Source of the DNA: Thermoanaerobaculum sp. | GTDB taxonomy: Bacteria; Acidobacteriota; Thermoanaerobaculia; Multivoradales; UBA5704 | DNA: 64,000 nt | Assembly: GCA_021154885.1 (NCBI GenBank) | Contig: JAJKHS010000056.1 | Span: forward strand, 1 to 64,000 | Direction: 5' to 3' | Shown: positions 41,124 through 49,033 of the stretch, in pieces | Position numbering within the stretch: position 1 is the stretch's first letter | How the letters are laid out: each line of letters starts with the position of its first letter | The notes under the pieces: generated by a model | Seen by the model: only the letters and a program-made list of their open reading frames with translations | Database searches by the model: none | Told to the model about the DNA's origin: nothing | Position numbers and translations under genes: made by a program

Positions 41124-41732
41124 TCACGGCAGTATCTCACCGCCCGAGAGCCTGATAATTGTGTTCACGAATGCCTTGAGCTCGGGGCAGGCCTCAATGG
41201 AGACCGAGAGATCGTTGTCCTTCAGTATGCGAAGAGCGTCTCGGGGTTTCACGTAGCTGTCGCGGCACTTCCCGCGCTCAAAGATTTCCTTGATCCGTGT
41301 GGCCGGAGGGCGGTTGTGGTTCACTTGTTCGGGCGGACCCGAGGGCCCGCGCATGTTGTGCTTGGCAAGCTTCTGGACTGTCGGCCAATACGGTAGGAGC
41401 CAAGCTTCGAAGTCGTGATGAGCTACATGTGGATAGAAGCGCTCGTTACCGCCAACCCACTCTCTCATCTTCGCCTTCGCGTCCGCGGCGTCCGTGAAAT
41501 CGGATGTACCCGTATACACATCTGTGAGTGCGATGACGGCATCGGACGGCGGGCGCTTGGTCAGTAGGTCCTCGACAATCCGGCGCAGTCTGTCACCTTT
41601 CGGGATTCGCCCGTCAAAAGGCCGAACGGAGAGGCTCGGCATCTTGCGAGCCAAGTGACGAGAGAGAACGTCCCGGAGGGAAGGTAGAAAGACTCGCTCC
41701 GTCTCTCCCTCGACGAGAATGGTGATCTTCAC
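41124..41732 (-). CDS. DUF4276 (TOPRIM-like) protein paired with an AAA ATPase
   Basis: A 202-residue protein. ILVEGETERVFLPSL has the TOPRIM-type acidic start, VIALTDVYTGTSDF the second acidic motif, and HHDFEAWLLP with the PPATRIKEIF segment are family hallmarks of DUF4276. It overlaps the upstream ATPase gene by 4 nt (ATGA, 41729-41732). OLD-like ATPase/TOPRIM pairs are common in anti-phage systems, where the TOPRIM part is the nuclease effector. Codon use is somewhat AT-richer than the flanking core genes, consistent with acquisition. Confidence 0.75.
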   Translation of the reverse strand: MKITILVEGETERVFLPSLRDVLSRHLARKMPSLSVRPFDGRIPKGDRLRRIVEDLLTKRPPSDAVIALTDVYTGTSDFTDAADAKAKMREWVGGNERFYPHVAHHDFEAWLLPYWPTVQKLAKHNMRGPSGPPEQVNHNRPPATRIKEIFERGKCRDSYVKPRDALRILKDNDLSVSIEACPELKAFVNTIIRLSGGEILP

Positions 41733-42871
41733 GACGACGCCCCTAACCGCCTCGTGCGCCAGAGTTCGTCCAAGCTATAGTCCGCGAGCCAGTCATCAAT
41801 CTGCATCGTGTCCGCCCACGTGAGCTTGGCTGACCCGTCCTCCGTTTCCACGACCAGGAGTTCCTCTGGCGTGAGGAAGCGCACGAGTCGGTCCGAGTGA
41901 GTCGCAACGATGATCTGGCTGCGTGACGATGCCTCCCGCATCAATTTCACGAGCAGACTCTGCAACTCTGGATGCAGACTCACCTCAGGCTCGTCGAGCA
42001 AGGTAATGGGCGGGAGGTCGCGGCTACCAAGCAGGGTGGCGAGCCACAAGAAGCGAAGAGTACCCTCGGAGAGCTGATGCATGTACATCGGCCGGGAGTA
42101 ATTCTTGTCCTTCCATGTCAAGGCCAGCATGCCGGCAGCCGCAGGTGGGAAAGCAAGCCGCTCGAAGTCCGGAAAGGCTGAAAAGAGGGTGTCTTCCAGC
42201 ACTTCGAAGCGTTCAGGATCGTTCTCGCGGAGCGAGTAGAGGCAGGGTACAAGATCTTCGCCCTGAGAGCCTGGAAGACTTGCCGGCCGCATCTGCTGGG
42301 GCAGACGAACAGACGACTTGGGACCGACGTTTAAGGATGCGTAGAACGCGGTCCCTGCGAGCGTCTGTCGGAGTTCCTCAGGCTCACGAAACATCTTGGG
42401 CACCTGCGAAAGTGCCGTCTCGAGTGGGTTCAAAGCCCAGTCCGGTCGAACGAGATTTGACTCCCGCGTGTCGAAGTATCGAACGTTTCCGTTTTCCGCC
42501 TCGATATGCTTAAATGGACTTCGCTTGCCACGGTTCTGCGTTAACAACTCTCGCTGAATCCAGTATCCTTGGCCCTGTGGCTCAAGCCGGAAGCCATAGT
42601 TGAGTGGCTGATAGCCCGGGACTGGAGAGGACACGTCGAGCTCGATCGCCGTCGCCTTGTCGCGCGTAAGGATGTCACCGATCCCTCCAAGGTCGGAGAT
42701 CCTGGCGGACATTTGCCCATTACAGGACGCGGAAAGGAGGGATAGCACTTCCAAGAAAGAGGTCTTCCCCGAGCCGTTCGTGCCGATGAGCACACTGAAG
42801 GGCTTCATTTTGAGATCCACATCGTGCAATCGCCGGTAACCGCGTATGAGGAGGTGATTGAGAGTCGTCAT
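41729..42871 (-). CDS. AAA (SMC/OLD-like) ATPase of a defence-type pair
   Basis: A 380-residue ABC-like ATPase. Walker A is in VLIGTNGSGKTSFLEVLSLL (Lys36). The signature helix region is YMHQLSEGTLRFLWLA. Walker B/D-loop is ITLLDEPEVSLHPELQSLLV and the switch His lies in IIVATHSDRLVRFL. This is the AAA_21 layout of OLD-family and abortive-infection ATPases. It is coupled to the DUF4276 gene. The likely model is that ATP-dependent sensing activates the TOPRIM partner, inferred from related two-gene systems. Confidence 0.85.
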   Translation of the reverse strand: MTTLNHLLIRGYRRLHDVDLKMKPFSVLIGTNGSGKTSFLEVLSLLSASCNGQMSARISDLGGIGDILTRDKATAIELDVSSPVPGYQPLNYGFRLEPQGQGYWIQRELLTQNRGKRSPFKHIEAENGNVRYFDTRESNLVRPDWALNPLETALSQVPKMFREPEELRQTLAGTAFYASLNVGPKSSVRLPQQMRPASLPGSQGEDLVPCLYSLRENDPERFEVLEDTLFSAFPDFERLAFPPAAAGMLALTWKDKNYSRPMYMHQLSEGTLRFLWLATLLGSRDLPPITLLDEPEVSLHPELQSLLVKLMREASSRSQIIVATHSDRLVRFLTPEELLVVETEDGSAKLTWADTMQIDDWLADYSLDELWRTRRLGASS

Positions 42872-43040
42872 GGGGTCTCATTTACTAGTCGGTCCCTCAA
42901 GCTCGTCGCTCCTGCTGCACAAGGCCTCCACGAAGAATGATTACCATCCCGACACTTCGGCCGCCTCACTAGATACTGGCCTGCAGGTGTGTGAATCTGG
43001 TCATCCTCGTTCGACGTTAAGACAGCCGGTCGCCGGCATT

Positions 43041-44603
43041 CTACGTCTGCCGCATGAAGTGCCATCGCAGATCGCCCTCCAGCCGGCGGTAGACCTCGGG
43101 CTGGATCTGCGGGGCGAAGCGGTGGAGGAGGGAGCTGATTGACTCGCCCTTCGCCGCCGCCTCGATGGCGTCGGCGGCATCGCTGCCGGCCTTGCTGATG
43201 TAGGTCTGCCAGATCGCCTGGCGGACGGAGATGGAGCCCAGGGAGACGTTGGACATGCGGGCGACGCCCTTCCTGAGGACGGCGATCTTCTCCTTGAGGC
43301 TTCGCTCGTCGTCCATGGGCTCGCGCTGCCAGGGGGTGTAGGGCTTCGGCACCAGCACGTTGGTGCCGAGGTGGACGTTGCCGATCATCCCCTTCTTCGG
43401 CAGCTCCTCCAGCATGACGGCGCGGGCGCGGGCGGCGAGGTCGAGGATGCCCTGGATGTCCTCCATCGTCTCGCCCGGCAGGCCGATCAGGAAGTAGAGC
43501 TTGAGCTGGGTGAAACCGTGGCGGAAGATGAGGCGGATCTTCTCCAGCAGGAACTGGTTGGTGATCGGCTTGCCCATCTTCACCCGCAGCTCGTCCGTGC
43601 CGGTCTCCGGGGCGAGGGTGATCGAGCGGTCGCCCGAGTCGTGGAGCGCTGCGAGCACCCCTTCGGTGACGGCGGGAATGCGGATCGAGGAGACCGAGGT
43701 GCGGAAGCCGAGGCGGTTGGCCTCGCGCAGGATGGGCTCGATGTCCGGATGATCGCCCACGGCCGTGGCCACGAAGCCGAGCTGGTCGGTGACGGGGCGG
43801 GCCCGCTCCAGCGAGGCCAGGATCTCGTCCGTGGGGTGCCAGCGGAAGCGGCCCATGCCGAAGGTGGCCCAGCAGTAGCGGCATTTCTCGGGGCAGCCGC
43901 GGGACATCTCGATGAGGAACTTCTCGGAGAACTCCGTCTTCGGGGTGACGATGGCCGTGGTCGGCAGCGATCCCGGCTGCTTCATCTGCTCTTCGCTGAG
44001 CTCCAGCTTGTTGAGCTTGGGCAGCTCATCGCCCTCCTCTTCCGGATGGTGGAAGGCGGGCACGTAGAAGCCGTTCCGGGCCGCCATGCGCTCGATCACC
44101 GCCTCCCGCCCTTCCTCCTCCTCCAGAGCGTCGAGGAGGGGGGGCAGGATGTTCTCGGCGGCGCCGAGGGCGAAGACGTCGACGAACTCGGACATCGGCA
44201 AGGGGTTGATCGAGGCGCAGGAGCCGCCGAGGACGATCACCGGGTCCCACGGGCCGCGGTCCCGCCGGCGCACGGGGATGCGGGCCCGCTCCAGCATCTG
44301 GAGGAGGTTGACGTAGTCCTCCTCAAAGGAGACCGAGAAGGCGATGCAGCCGAAGTCGTTCATCGGCCGGCGGGTCTCCAGCGAGACCGGCATGCCGGCG
44401 CCGTCGGTGAAGAGGCGCTCGCACGACCAGTCCGGCCGGCGGTGGACCAGCTCGTAAACGCGCTGGAACCCCAGGCTCGACATGCCGATGTGGTAGCTGT
44501 TGGCGTAAGCCAATCCCAGCCGGTACCGCCCATGAGGCGAGAACCGCTCCACCGGACGCTCGGCGGCGAGGAAGGGGGACCAGTCGTGGGCAGGCTTCTT
44601 CAT
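43041..44603 (-). CDS. Radical SAM protein with B12-binding-like N-domain
   Basis: A 520-residue protein resembling the TIGR03960-type family. The N-terminal half has the cobalamin-domain-like VIVLGGSCASINPLPMSEFVDVFALG. The radical SAM core has the cluster cysteines in SRGCPEKCRYCWATFG and later ITLAPETGTDELRVKMG and LIGLPGETMEDI. The ATG at 44603 (MKKPAHDWSPF) is chosen over the upstream in-frame start. The C-terminal DUF2344 partner domain often fused or adjacent to this family is not present. The substrate is unknown; a tRNA or protein modification is possible. Confidence 0.85.
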   Translation of the reverse strand: MKKPAHDWSPFLAAERPVERFSPHGRYRLGLAYANSYHIGMSSLGFQRVYELVHRRPDWSCERLFTDGAGMPVSLETRRPMNDFGCIAFSVSFEEDYVNLLQMLERARIPVRRRDRGPWDPVIVLGGSCASINPLPMSEFVDVFALGAAENILPPLLDALEEEEGREAVIERMAARNGFYVPAFHHPEEEGDELPKLNKLELSEEQMKQPGSLPTTAIVTPKTEFSEKFLIEMSRGCPEKCRYCWATFGMGRFRWHPTDEILASLERARPVTDQLGFVATAVGDHPDIEPILREANRLGFRTSVSSIRIPAVTEGVLAALHDSGDRSITLAPETGTDELRVKMGKPITNQFLLEKIRLIFRHGFTQLKLYFLIGLPGETMEDIQGILDLAARARAVMLEELPKKGMIGNVHLGTNVLVPKPYTPWQREPMDDERSLKEKIAVLRKGVARMSNVSLGSISVRQAIWQTYISKAGSDAADAIEAAAKGESISSLLHRFAPQIQPEVYRRLEGDLRWHFMRQT

Positions 44604-44682
44604 AGGGACTGAGTAGTCTACGGCAAGCGAGGCTTGGCTCGCCAAAGCGGAAACAGATTTCGCGATCTGGGAATTCCTTCAA

Positions 44683-44782
44683 GGGACTTCAGGGACAACA
44701 GGGACTTCAGGAACGGGAAGCCCCCAAGATGGCTTTTCCTCGTCCCTGTTGTCCCTGTTGTCCCTGAAGTCCCTGTTGTCCC
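44683..44782. repeat. 9-bp tandem repeats in inverted arms
   Basis: The left arm is GGGACTTCA, GGGACAACA, GGGACTTCA (44683-44709). The right arm is TGTTGTCCC, TGTTGTCCC, TGAAGTCCC, TGTTGTCCC (44747-44782), the reverse complements of the left units. The two arms can pair around a ~37-bp centre. Only two unit types alternate. The array fills the gap between two minus-strand genes and may act as a terminator or mRNA stabiliser. Confidence 0.85.
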
Positions 44783-44785
44783 TGC

Positions 44786-45370
44786 TCAAGGGCTCGCAGT
44801 GGAGATCCGCCCGGCCGCCTTCACGGTCACCCGCACCTCCTTCTCCACCCGCAGGATGAAGAAGCTCGGATCGGCGAGCCCCCAGTCCAGATAGGAGAGG
44901 ATGAGGGTGCCGGTGCCGGTCACCGTCTTGCCGTCGTTGCTGAAGACCGTCGCGGGCAGGGCGATGGGCCGGCGGGTGCCGTGCATCTCCAGCGTGCCGT
45001 GGAGCTCGATCTCGCTCTGGCCCAGGGAGTTGAGCTTGCCGCTCAGCCGCTCGATCTCGAACACCATCTCGGGATAGCGCTGGCTCTCCAGGATCTTCTC
45101 GTGCATCTTGCGGTCACGGCGGTCGTTGCCGGTCCTGGCGCTGGTGGCGTCGAGCACGATGCGGCCCGTGGCGGTGCCAGCCTCGGGGTCGACGCGAACC
45201 GTCCCCTCCTTGGCGCGGAGCGTGCCGTCCACGGTGTGGAGGGTGGCGCCGAAAGTGAACTCGATCTTGGTGGCTTGGGGGTCGAGCTGGAAGGTCAGGG
45301 GCTCGGCGGAGAGGACCGCGGCGAGGCACAGCGCGGACACGAGCGAAAAGGCGATCCTGTGGCGAAGCAT
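44786..45370 (-). CDS. YceI-family periplasmic protein
   Basis: A 194-residue precursor with signal peptide (IAFSLVSALCLAAVLSAE). The lipocalin-like YceI features are FQLDPQATKIEFTFGATLHTVDGTL, RDRKMHEKILESQRYPEMVFEI and GTLEMHGTRRPIALP. YceI proteins bind polyisoprenoid or other lipids in the periplasm. Its place at the end of a lipid-related gene group, after the flavoprotein and ligase genes, may be meaningful. Between it and the flavoprotein lie 46 bp, so co-transcription is possible. Confidence 0.92.
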   Translation of the reverse strand: MLRHRIAFSLVSALCLAAVLSAEPLTFQLDPQATKIEFTFGATLHTVDGTLRAKEGTVRVDPEAGTATGRIVLDATSARTGNDRRDRKMHEKILESQRYPEMVFEIERLSGKLNSLGQSEIELHGTLEMHGTRRPIALPATVFSNDGKTVTGTGTLILSYLDWGLADPSFFILRVEKEVRVTVKAAGRISTASP

Positions 45371-45416
45371 CGGGGTCTCCTCGGCGGCGGAGCGCCATGA
45401 GAAATTTCGAAAACGC

Positions 45417-46508
45417 CTACGCTGCGACCAGTCTCCAGGCCAGCCGGAGGGCGCCCTCGAACCCCAGACCGCGGGGCGGCAGGGTGCGGGCGTGGATCCC
45501 CAGCAGGCGGGCGAAGAGGGCGGGCTCGGCGGCCAGGGCGCGGACGGCGCGCCGGCGCAGCCGGGGGCGCCGCTCGAGAGCGAGCACCAGCGACGTCATG
45601 AAGTTGGGCAGGCGGTTGATCCGCCGGTAGGCGGCGGCATAGGGGGTGAGATCCCCCGCCACCAGCGCCGCCACCAGAGCGGCCGACTCGTGGAGGGTCA
45701 CGGCCAGCCCCTCGCCGGTGATGGCGTCGAGGTAGCCGGCCGCATCCCCCACCAGCGCCACGCGATCCCTGGATACGGCCCGGGCCCGCTGCTGGAGGGG
45801 GCCCGTGCCGCGGTCGCGGGAGGTCACAGGGGCGCCGGCGACCTTCTCTTTCAAGGCCGGGAAGCTCTCCAGGAGGCCATCGAAGCCGGCCTTGCGCCCG
45901 CTCCAGAGCATGGCGATGCCCACCTCGCCGCCGCTCACCGGGGTCACGTAGGCCTCGCACTCCGGCCCCCAGTGGACCTCCACGCAGTCGCTCCAGGGGG
46001 TCACGGCGAAGTGCCGGCGGACGCCGAAGCGGCGCAGAGGGCTCGGACCCCCGTCGAGGCCCGCCCACGTCCGCACCTGCGAGCGCAGGCCGTCCGCCCC
46101 CACGATCCAGCGGGCGGCGAAGGTCCCCTGGTCGGTCTGAACTCCTTCGGCGGCGAGACCTTCGGCCTTCACCCCCCAGCGGAGATCGACCCCGACGTCC
46201 TCCGCCCGCCGGACGAGGGCGGCGTGAAGCTCGGTGCGCCGCACTCCCAGGCCGCCCGAGCCCGGGAAGTGCCCCTCCGCCACCAAGTCGCCGTCGACGT
46301 AGCGGATGCCGCGGAGGGGGAGGCCCCGGGGCTCGACCCCGATCTCCCGCAGGCGCGCCACAGCGTCGGGCATCAACCCCTCGCCGCAAGCCTTGTCGAT
46401 GGGCGGCTGGGCGCGGTCGATGACGCGGGCGTCGAGCCCGGCGAGGCGCGCCCGGATGGCGGTCGCCAGCCCCGCGGGACCGCCCCCGACCACCAGCAGG
46501 CCGCTCAT
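45417..46508 (-). CDS. FAD-dependent monooxygenase / geranylgeranyl-reductase-like flavoprotein
   Basis: A 363-residue flavoprotein of the group that contains aromatic hydroxylases and geranylgeranyl reductases. The dinucleotide fold is LLVVGGGPAGLATAIRARLAG, with DKACGEGLMPDAV after it. The later motif is ALVGDAAGYLDAITGEGL. It is the last gene of a five-gene overlapping operon (4-nt overlap with the ligase gene). With a type III PKS and an O-methyltransferase-like protein in the same operon, hydroxylation of a phenolic lipid ring is the most likely role; reduction of an isoprenoid chain is the alternative. Confidence 0.8.
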   Translation of the reverse strand: MSGLLVVGGGPAGLATAIRARLAGLDARVIDRAQPPIDKACGEGLMPDAVARLREIGVEPRGLPLRGIRYVDGDLVAEGHFPGSGGLGVRRTELHAALVRRAEDVGVDLRWGVKAEGLAAEGVQTDQGTFAARWIVGADGLRSQVRTWAGLDGGPSPLRRFGVRRHFAVTPWSDCVEVHWGPECEAYVTPVSGGEVGIAMLWSGRKAGFDGLLESFPALKEKVAGAPVTSRDRGTGPLQQRARAVSRDRVALVGDAAGYLDAITGEGLAVTLHESAALVAALVAGDLTPYAAAYRRINRLPNFMTSLVLALERRPRLRRRAVRALAAEPALFARLLGIHARTLPPRGLGFEGALRLAWRLVAA

Positions 46509-48217
46509 GCCAGGGCTCCGGTCAGACGCAGGGACTTCGCCGGGTCCGGGACGGCGAGCTCGCCGGCAAGATACAGGCGCAGGGTCTCTCCCCGGCGCAG
46601 CTTGCCCGACGAGGTGCGGGGCAGGGTGCCGGGCGCGAGCACCTCGAGGTGCTCGACGGCGAGACCGGTGGTGCCGAGGACGGCTTCACGGCAGGCGTCC
46701 GGCAGGGCCGCCAGCTCCTCGGCCGTGGCCTGCCGGGAGGCCTCGACGAAGAGGGCCAGCACCTCGCCGGGGGCGTCTTCCGGCAGCCAGCTCGCGGCGA
46801 CCGCGCATCCGGCGCGCACGCCGGGCACCCCCTCCGTCGCCCGTTCGATCTCCTCGGGGGCGTAATTGCGGCCCCGGAGAATGACGGCATCCTTGGCGCG
46901 GCCGGTCAGGTACAGATCTCCCTCGCGCAGGAACCCGAGGTCGCCCGTGTCCAGCCAGCCGTCGCGCAGGGCGCGGGCCGTAGCCTCGGGATCTCCCAGG
47001 TAGCCATCCATCAGAGAGGGGCCCTGGATCAATATCCGACCCACGGCGCCGGCTGGGAGGTCGTGGCCAGCCGGGTCCACGATCCGCAACCGGAACCCGG
47101 GGACGGGGCGGCCTACCGAGACGATCTCCCGTCCGTCCGCCGATTCCCGGGCTCGGGCCTCGCGGGCCAGACCTTCGCGGTCGAAGCGGGTGACGCGGAA
47201 CGGCCGATCGAAATCCGAGAAGGTGACGGCCAGAGCCGCCTCCGACAGGCCGTAGACGGGCGTCATGGCCTCGGGCCGGAAGCCCCAGCGGGCGAAGCGC
47301 GCGCAGAAGGCCCGCAGCACCGCCGGCGAGATCGACTCGGCGCCGTTGAGGGCCGTCCGCCAGTCGGAGAGGTCCACCCCCTCCAGGTCGGCGTCCGACA
47401 CCCGGGTCAGGCACAGCTCGTAGGCGAAGTTGGGAGCGGGCGAGATGGTGGCCCGGTAGCGCGAGATCGCCCGCAGCCAGAGGGCCGGCCGGGCCACGAA
47501 CAGCTCCGGACCGAGGAGGGTCAGCGCCGCGTCTCGCGCCAGGGCGGGGAAGACGCAGCCGATCAACCCCATGTCGTGGTAGAGCGGCAGCCAGGAGACG
47601 CAGCTCTGGCGCAGCTCCGGCGTGTCGGGAAAGAAGCCGGTGAGGATCTCCGTCTGGGCCGCCACGGCACGGTGACTGAGGGCCACCGGCTTGGGATCGA
47701 CCGTGGTGCCGGAGGAGAACTGAATCAGGGCGAGGTCGGAAGGCCCGGTGCGAACTGGCCACGCCGAGCCCTGAGGAAGGTCGTCCACGGTCCGGCAGCC
47801 CAGAGCGGGGTGGACCTCCTCGACAGCCTCGCCGAGGATGCGGCGGAGGCGGGAGTCGGCGAGGACCAGGCGGGCACCGGACCGCTCCAGCATCCGGGCC
47901 GTGCGGCACAGGTACTCCTCCATGCGGCCCAGGCGCGACGGCGGGTAGAGGGGCACCGGCACGGCGCCGGCCAGCAGGGCGCCGAAGAAGGCGGCGAAGA
48001 AATCGATGCCGGTGGGGAAGACCAGGGCCACGCGGTCCCCGCGCTCGATTCCCAGCGCCTGCATGCCGCCGCAGGCGGCGAGGGCCCGGTCCCGGACCTC
48101 GGCCCAGCCGAACCAGGTGGCCCGCTCGGCGCGGTCGACGAAGCGCAGCCCACCCTCCGGACGGCTCGGCCGGCGGCCGGCCCGCTCCAGCCAGTCGAGG
48201 ATTCCCTCCTCAGGCAC
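46505..48217 (-). CDS. Fatty acyl-AMP ligase (FAAL)
   Basis: A 570-residue adenylating enzyme that activates a fatty acid and passes it to an acyl carrier protein. The ATP-binding motif is LIQFSSGTTVDPKPVALSH. The FAAL-like body is seen in SWLPLYHDMGLIGCVFPAL and ISPAPNFAYELCL. DTGDLGFL and RAKDAVILRGRNYAPEEIE are present. FAAL-type enzymes differ from acyl-CoA ligases in favouring ACP transfer, which fits an ACP gene immediately upstream (8-nt overlap). It should prime the type III PKS of the same operon. Confidence 0.88.
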   Translation of the reverse strand: MPEEGILDWLERAGRRPSRPEGGLRFVDRAERATWFGWAEVRDRALAACGGMQALGIERGDRVALVFPTGIDFFAAFFGALLAGAVPVPLYPPSRLGRMEEYLCRTARMLERSGARLVLADSRLRRILGEAVEEVHPALGCRTVDDLPQGSAWPVRTGPSDLALIQFSSGTTVDPKPVALSHRAVAAQTEILTGFFPDTPELRQSCVSWLPLYHDMGLIGCVFPALARDAALTLLGPELFVARPALWLRAISRYRATISPAPNFAYELCLTRVSDADLEGVDLSDWRTALNGAESISPAVLRAFCARFARWGFRPEAMTPVYGLSEAALAVTFSDFDRPFRVTRFDREGLAREARARESADGREIVSVGRPVPGFRLRIVDPAGHDLPAGAVGRILIQGPSLMDGYLGDPEATARALRDGWLDTGDLGFLREGDLYLTGRAKDAVILRGRNYAPEEIERATEGVPGVRAGCAVAASWLPEDAPGEVLALFVEASRQATAEELAALPDACREAVLGTTGLAVEHLEVLAPGTLPRTSSGKLRRGETLRLYLAGELAVPDPAKSLRLTGALA

Positions 48218-48464
48218 CGATCTTCCTCCGCACCACGGCGATCAGGTCGCCCACGGTCTCGATCCCCGCCTCGTCCGCCTCGTCGAGGAGGACGCGGAAG
48301 CGGTTTTCCACCTCGGCCGCCAGGGTGAGGAGGCGGATGGAGTCGAGGCGCAGGTCCTCCACCAGGCGCAGGTCCGGGGTGACGATCCCCTCCCAGCCGA
48401 GATGGACCCGGGCCACGTCGGCGATACCGGCGAGGATCGCCTCGTCGTTCATCATCCTCCTCAT
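48210..48464 (-). CDS. Acyl carrier protein
   Basis: An 84-residue ACP with the phosphopantetheine serine in LVEDLRLDSIRLLTLAAEVE. The rest is the usual acidic four-helix bundle (LLDEADEAGIETVGDLIAVV). The ATG at 48464 overlaps the methyltransferase stop (ATGA); ATGs at 48455 and 48452 are alternatives close to GAGGAGG. It lies directly before the FAAL gene. The two probably load the acyl starter for the type III PKS. Confidence 0.9.
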   Translation of the reverse strand: MRRMMNDEAILAGIADVARVHLGWEGIVTPDLRLVEDLRLDSIRLLTLAAEVENRFRVLLDEADEAGIETVGDLIAVVRRKIGA

Positions 48465-49033
48465 CGTCCCCCCGGCACCAGGCGCGGCCGGTCGCCGAGA
48501 GCGGCATCGTAGTCGGAAACCCGGGAGAGTCCGGCTTCTTCGGCCCGGATCCGCACCCGCAACAGCAGCGCATCCGCCAGGCTGCAGACGATCGCCGTGA
48601 GCCAGGCGGTGTGGATCATCGGCAGCGAGAAGATCTCCAGGATGACGGCGAGGTAGTTGGGGTGGCGCAGGAACCGGTACGGCCCGCCGGTCACCGGCGG
48701 CACCCCGGGCAGCACGACGATGCGCGTGGTCCAGCGGCCGTCGAGGGTCGAGATCACCCACCATCGCAGCGCCGCGGCCAGGACCAGGAGCAGCAGCATG
48801 ACGGCGGCGAGCGCCGGCACGAACGGCCGGCCGAGGAGCCAGACCTCGAGCGGACACGCGATGAGGAGCACCGTGTGAAGAGCCACCATCCATGGATAGT
48901 GCTCCGGCGCCACCTCGACGCCCCCACGCGCCAGAAGGAGGCGGCGATTGCGGGCCGCGATCCGCAGCTCGAAGAGACGGCCCAGGGCGACGATCGTCAC
49001 CAGGACGGTGTAGAGGACGCGGGTGTCGGTCAC
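48461..49033 (-). CDS. Isoprenylcysteine-carboxyl-methyltransferase-like membrane protein
   Basis: A 190-residue membrane protein with five predicted segments. The family core is VTGGPYRFLRHPNYLAVILEIFSLPMIHTAWLTAI in outline (RHPNYLAV is diagnostic), and the end is SRVSDYDAALGDRPRLVPG. GTG start overlapping the PKS stop (GTGA). Homologues beside bacterial type III PKS genes (YpbQ next to BpsA; SrsB in the Streptomyces srs operon) methylate the phenolic or pyrone oxygen of the PKS product. The same role is inferred here. Confidence 0.88.
   Translation of the reverse strand: MTDTRVLYTVLVTIVALGRLFELRIAARNRRLLLARGGVEVAPEHYPWMVALHTVLLIACPLEVWLLGRPFVPALAAVMLLLLVLAAALRWWVISTLDGRWTTRIVVLPGVPPVTGGPYRFLRHPNYLAVILEIFSLPMIHTAWLTAIVCSLADALLLRVRIRAEEAGLSRVSDYDAALGDRPRLVPGGR

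Noticed and set aside
42872-43040. Small ORF between the ATPase and radical SAM genes
   Set aside because: No ribosome-binding site or recognisable product; the stretch appears to be a simple intergenic region.
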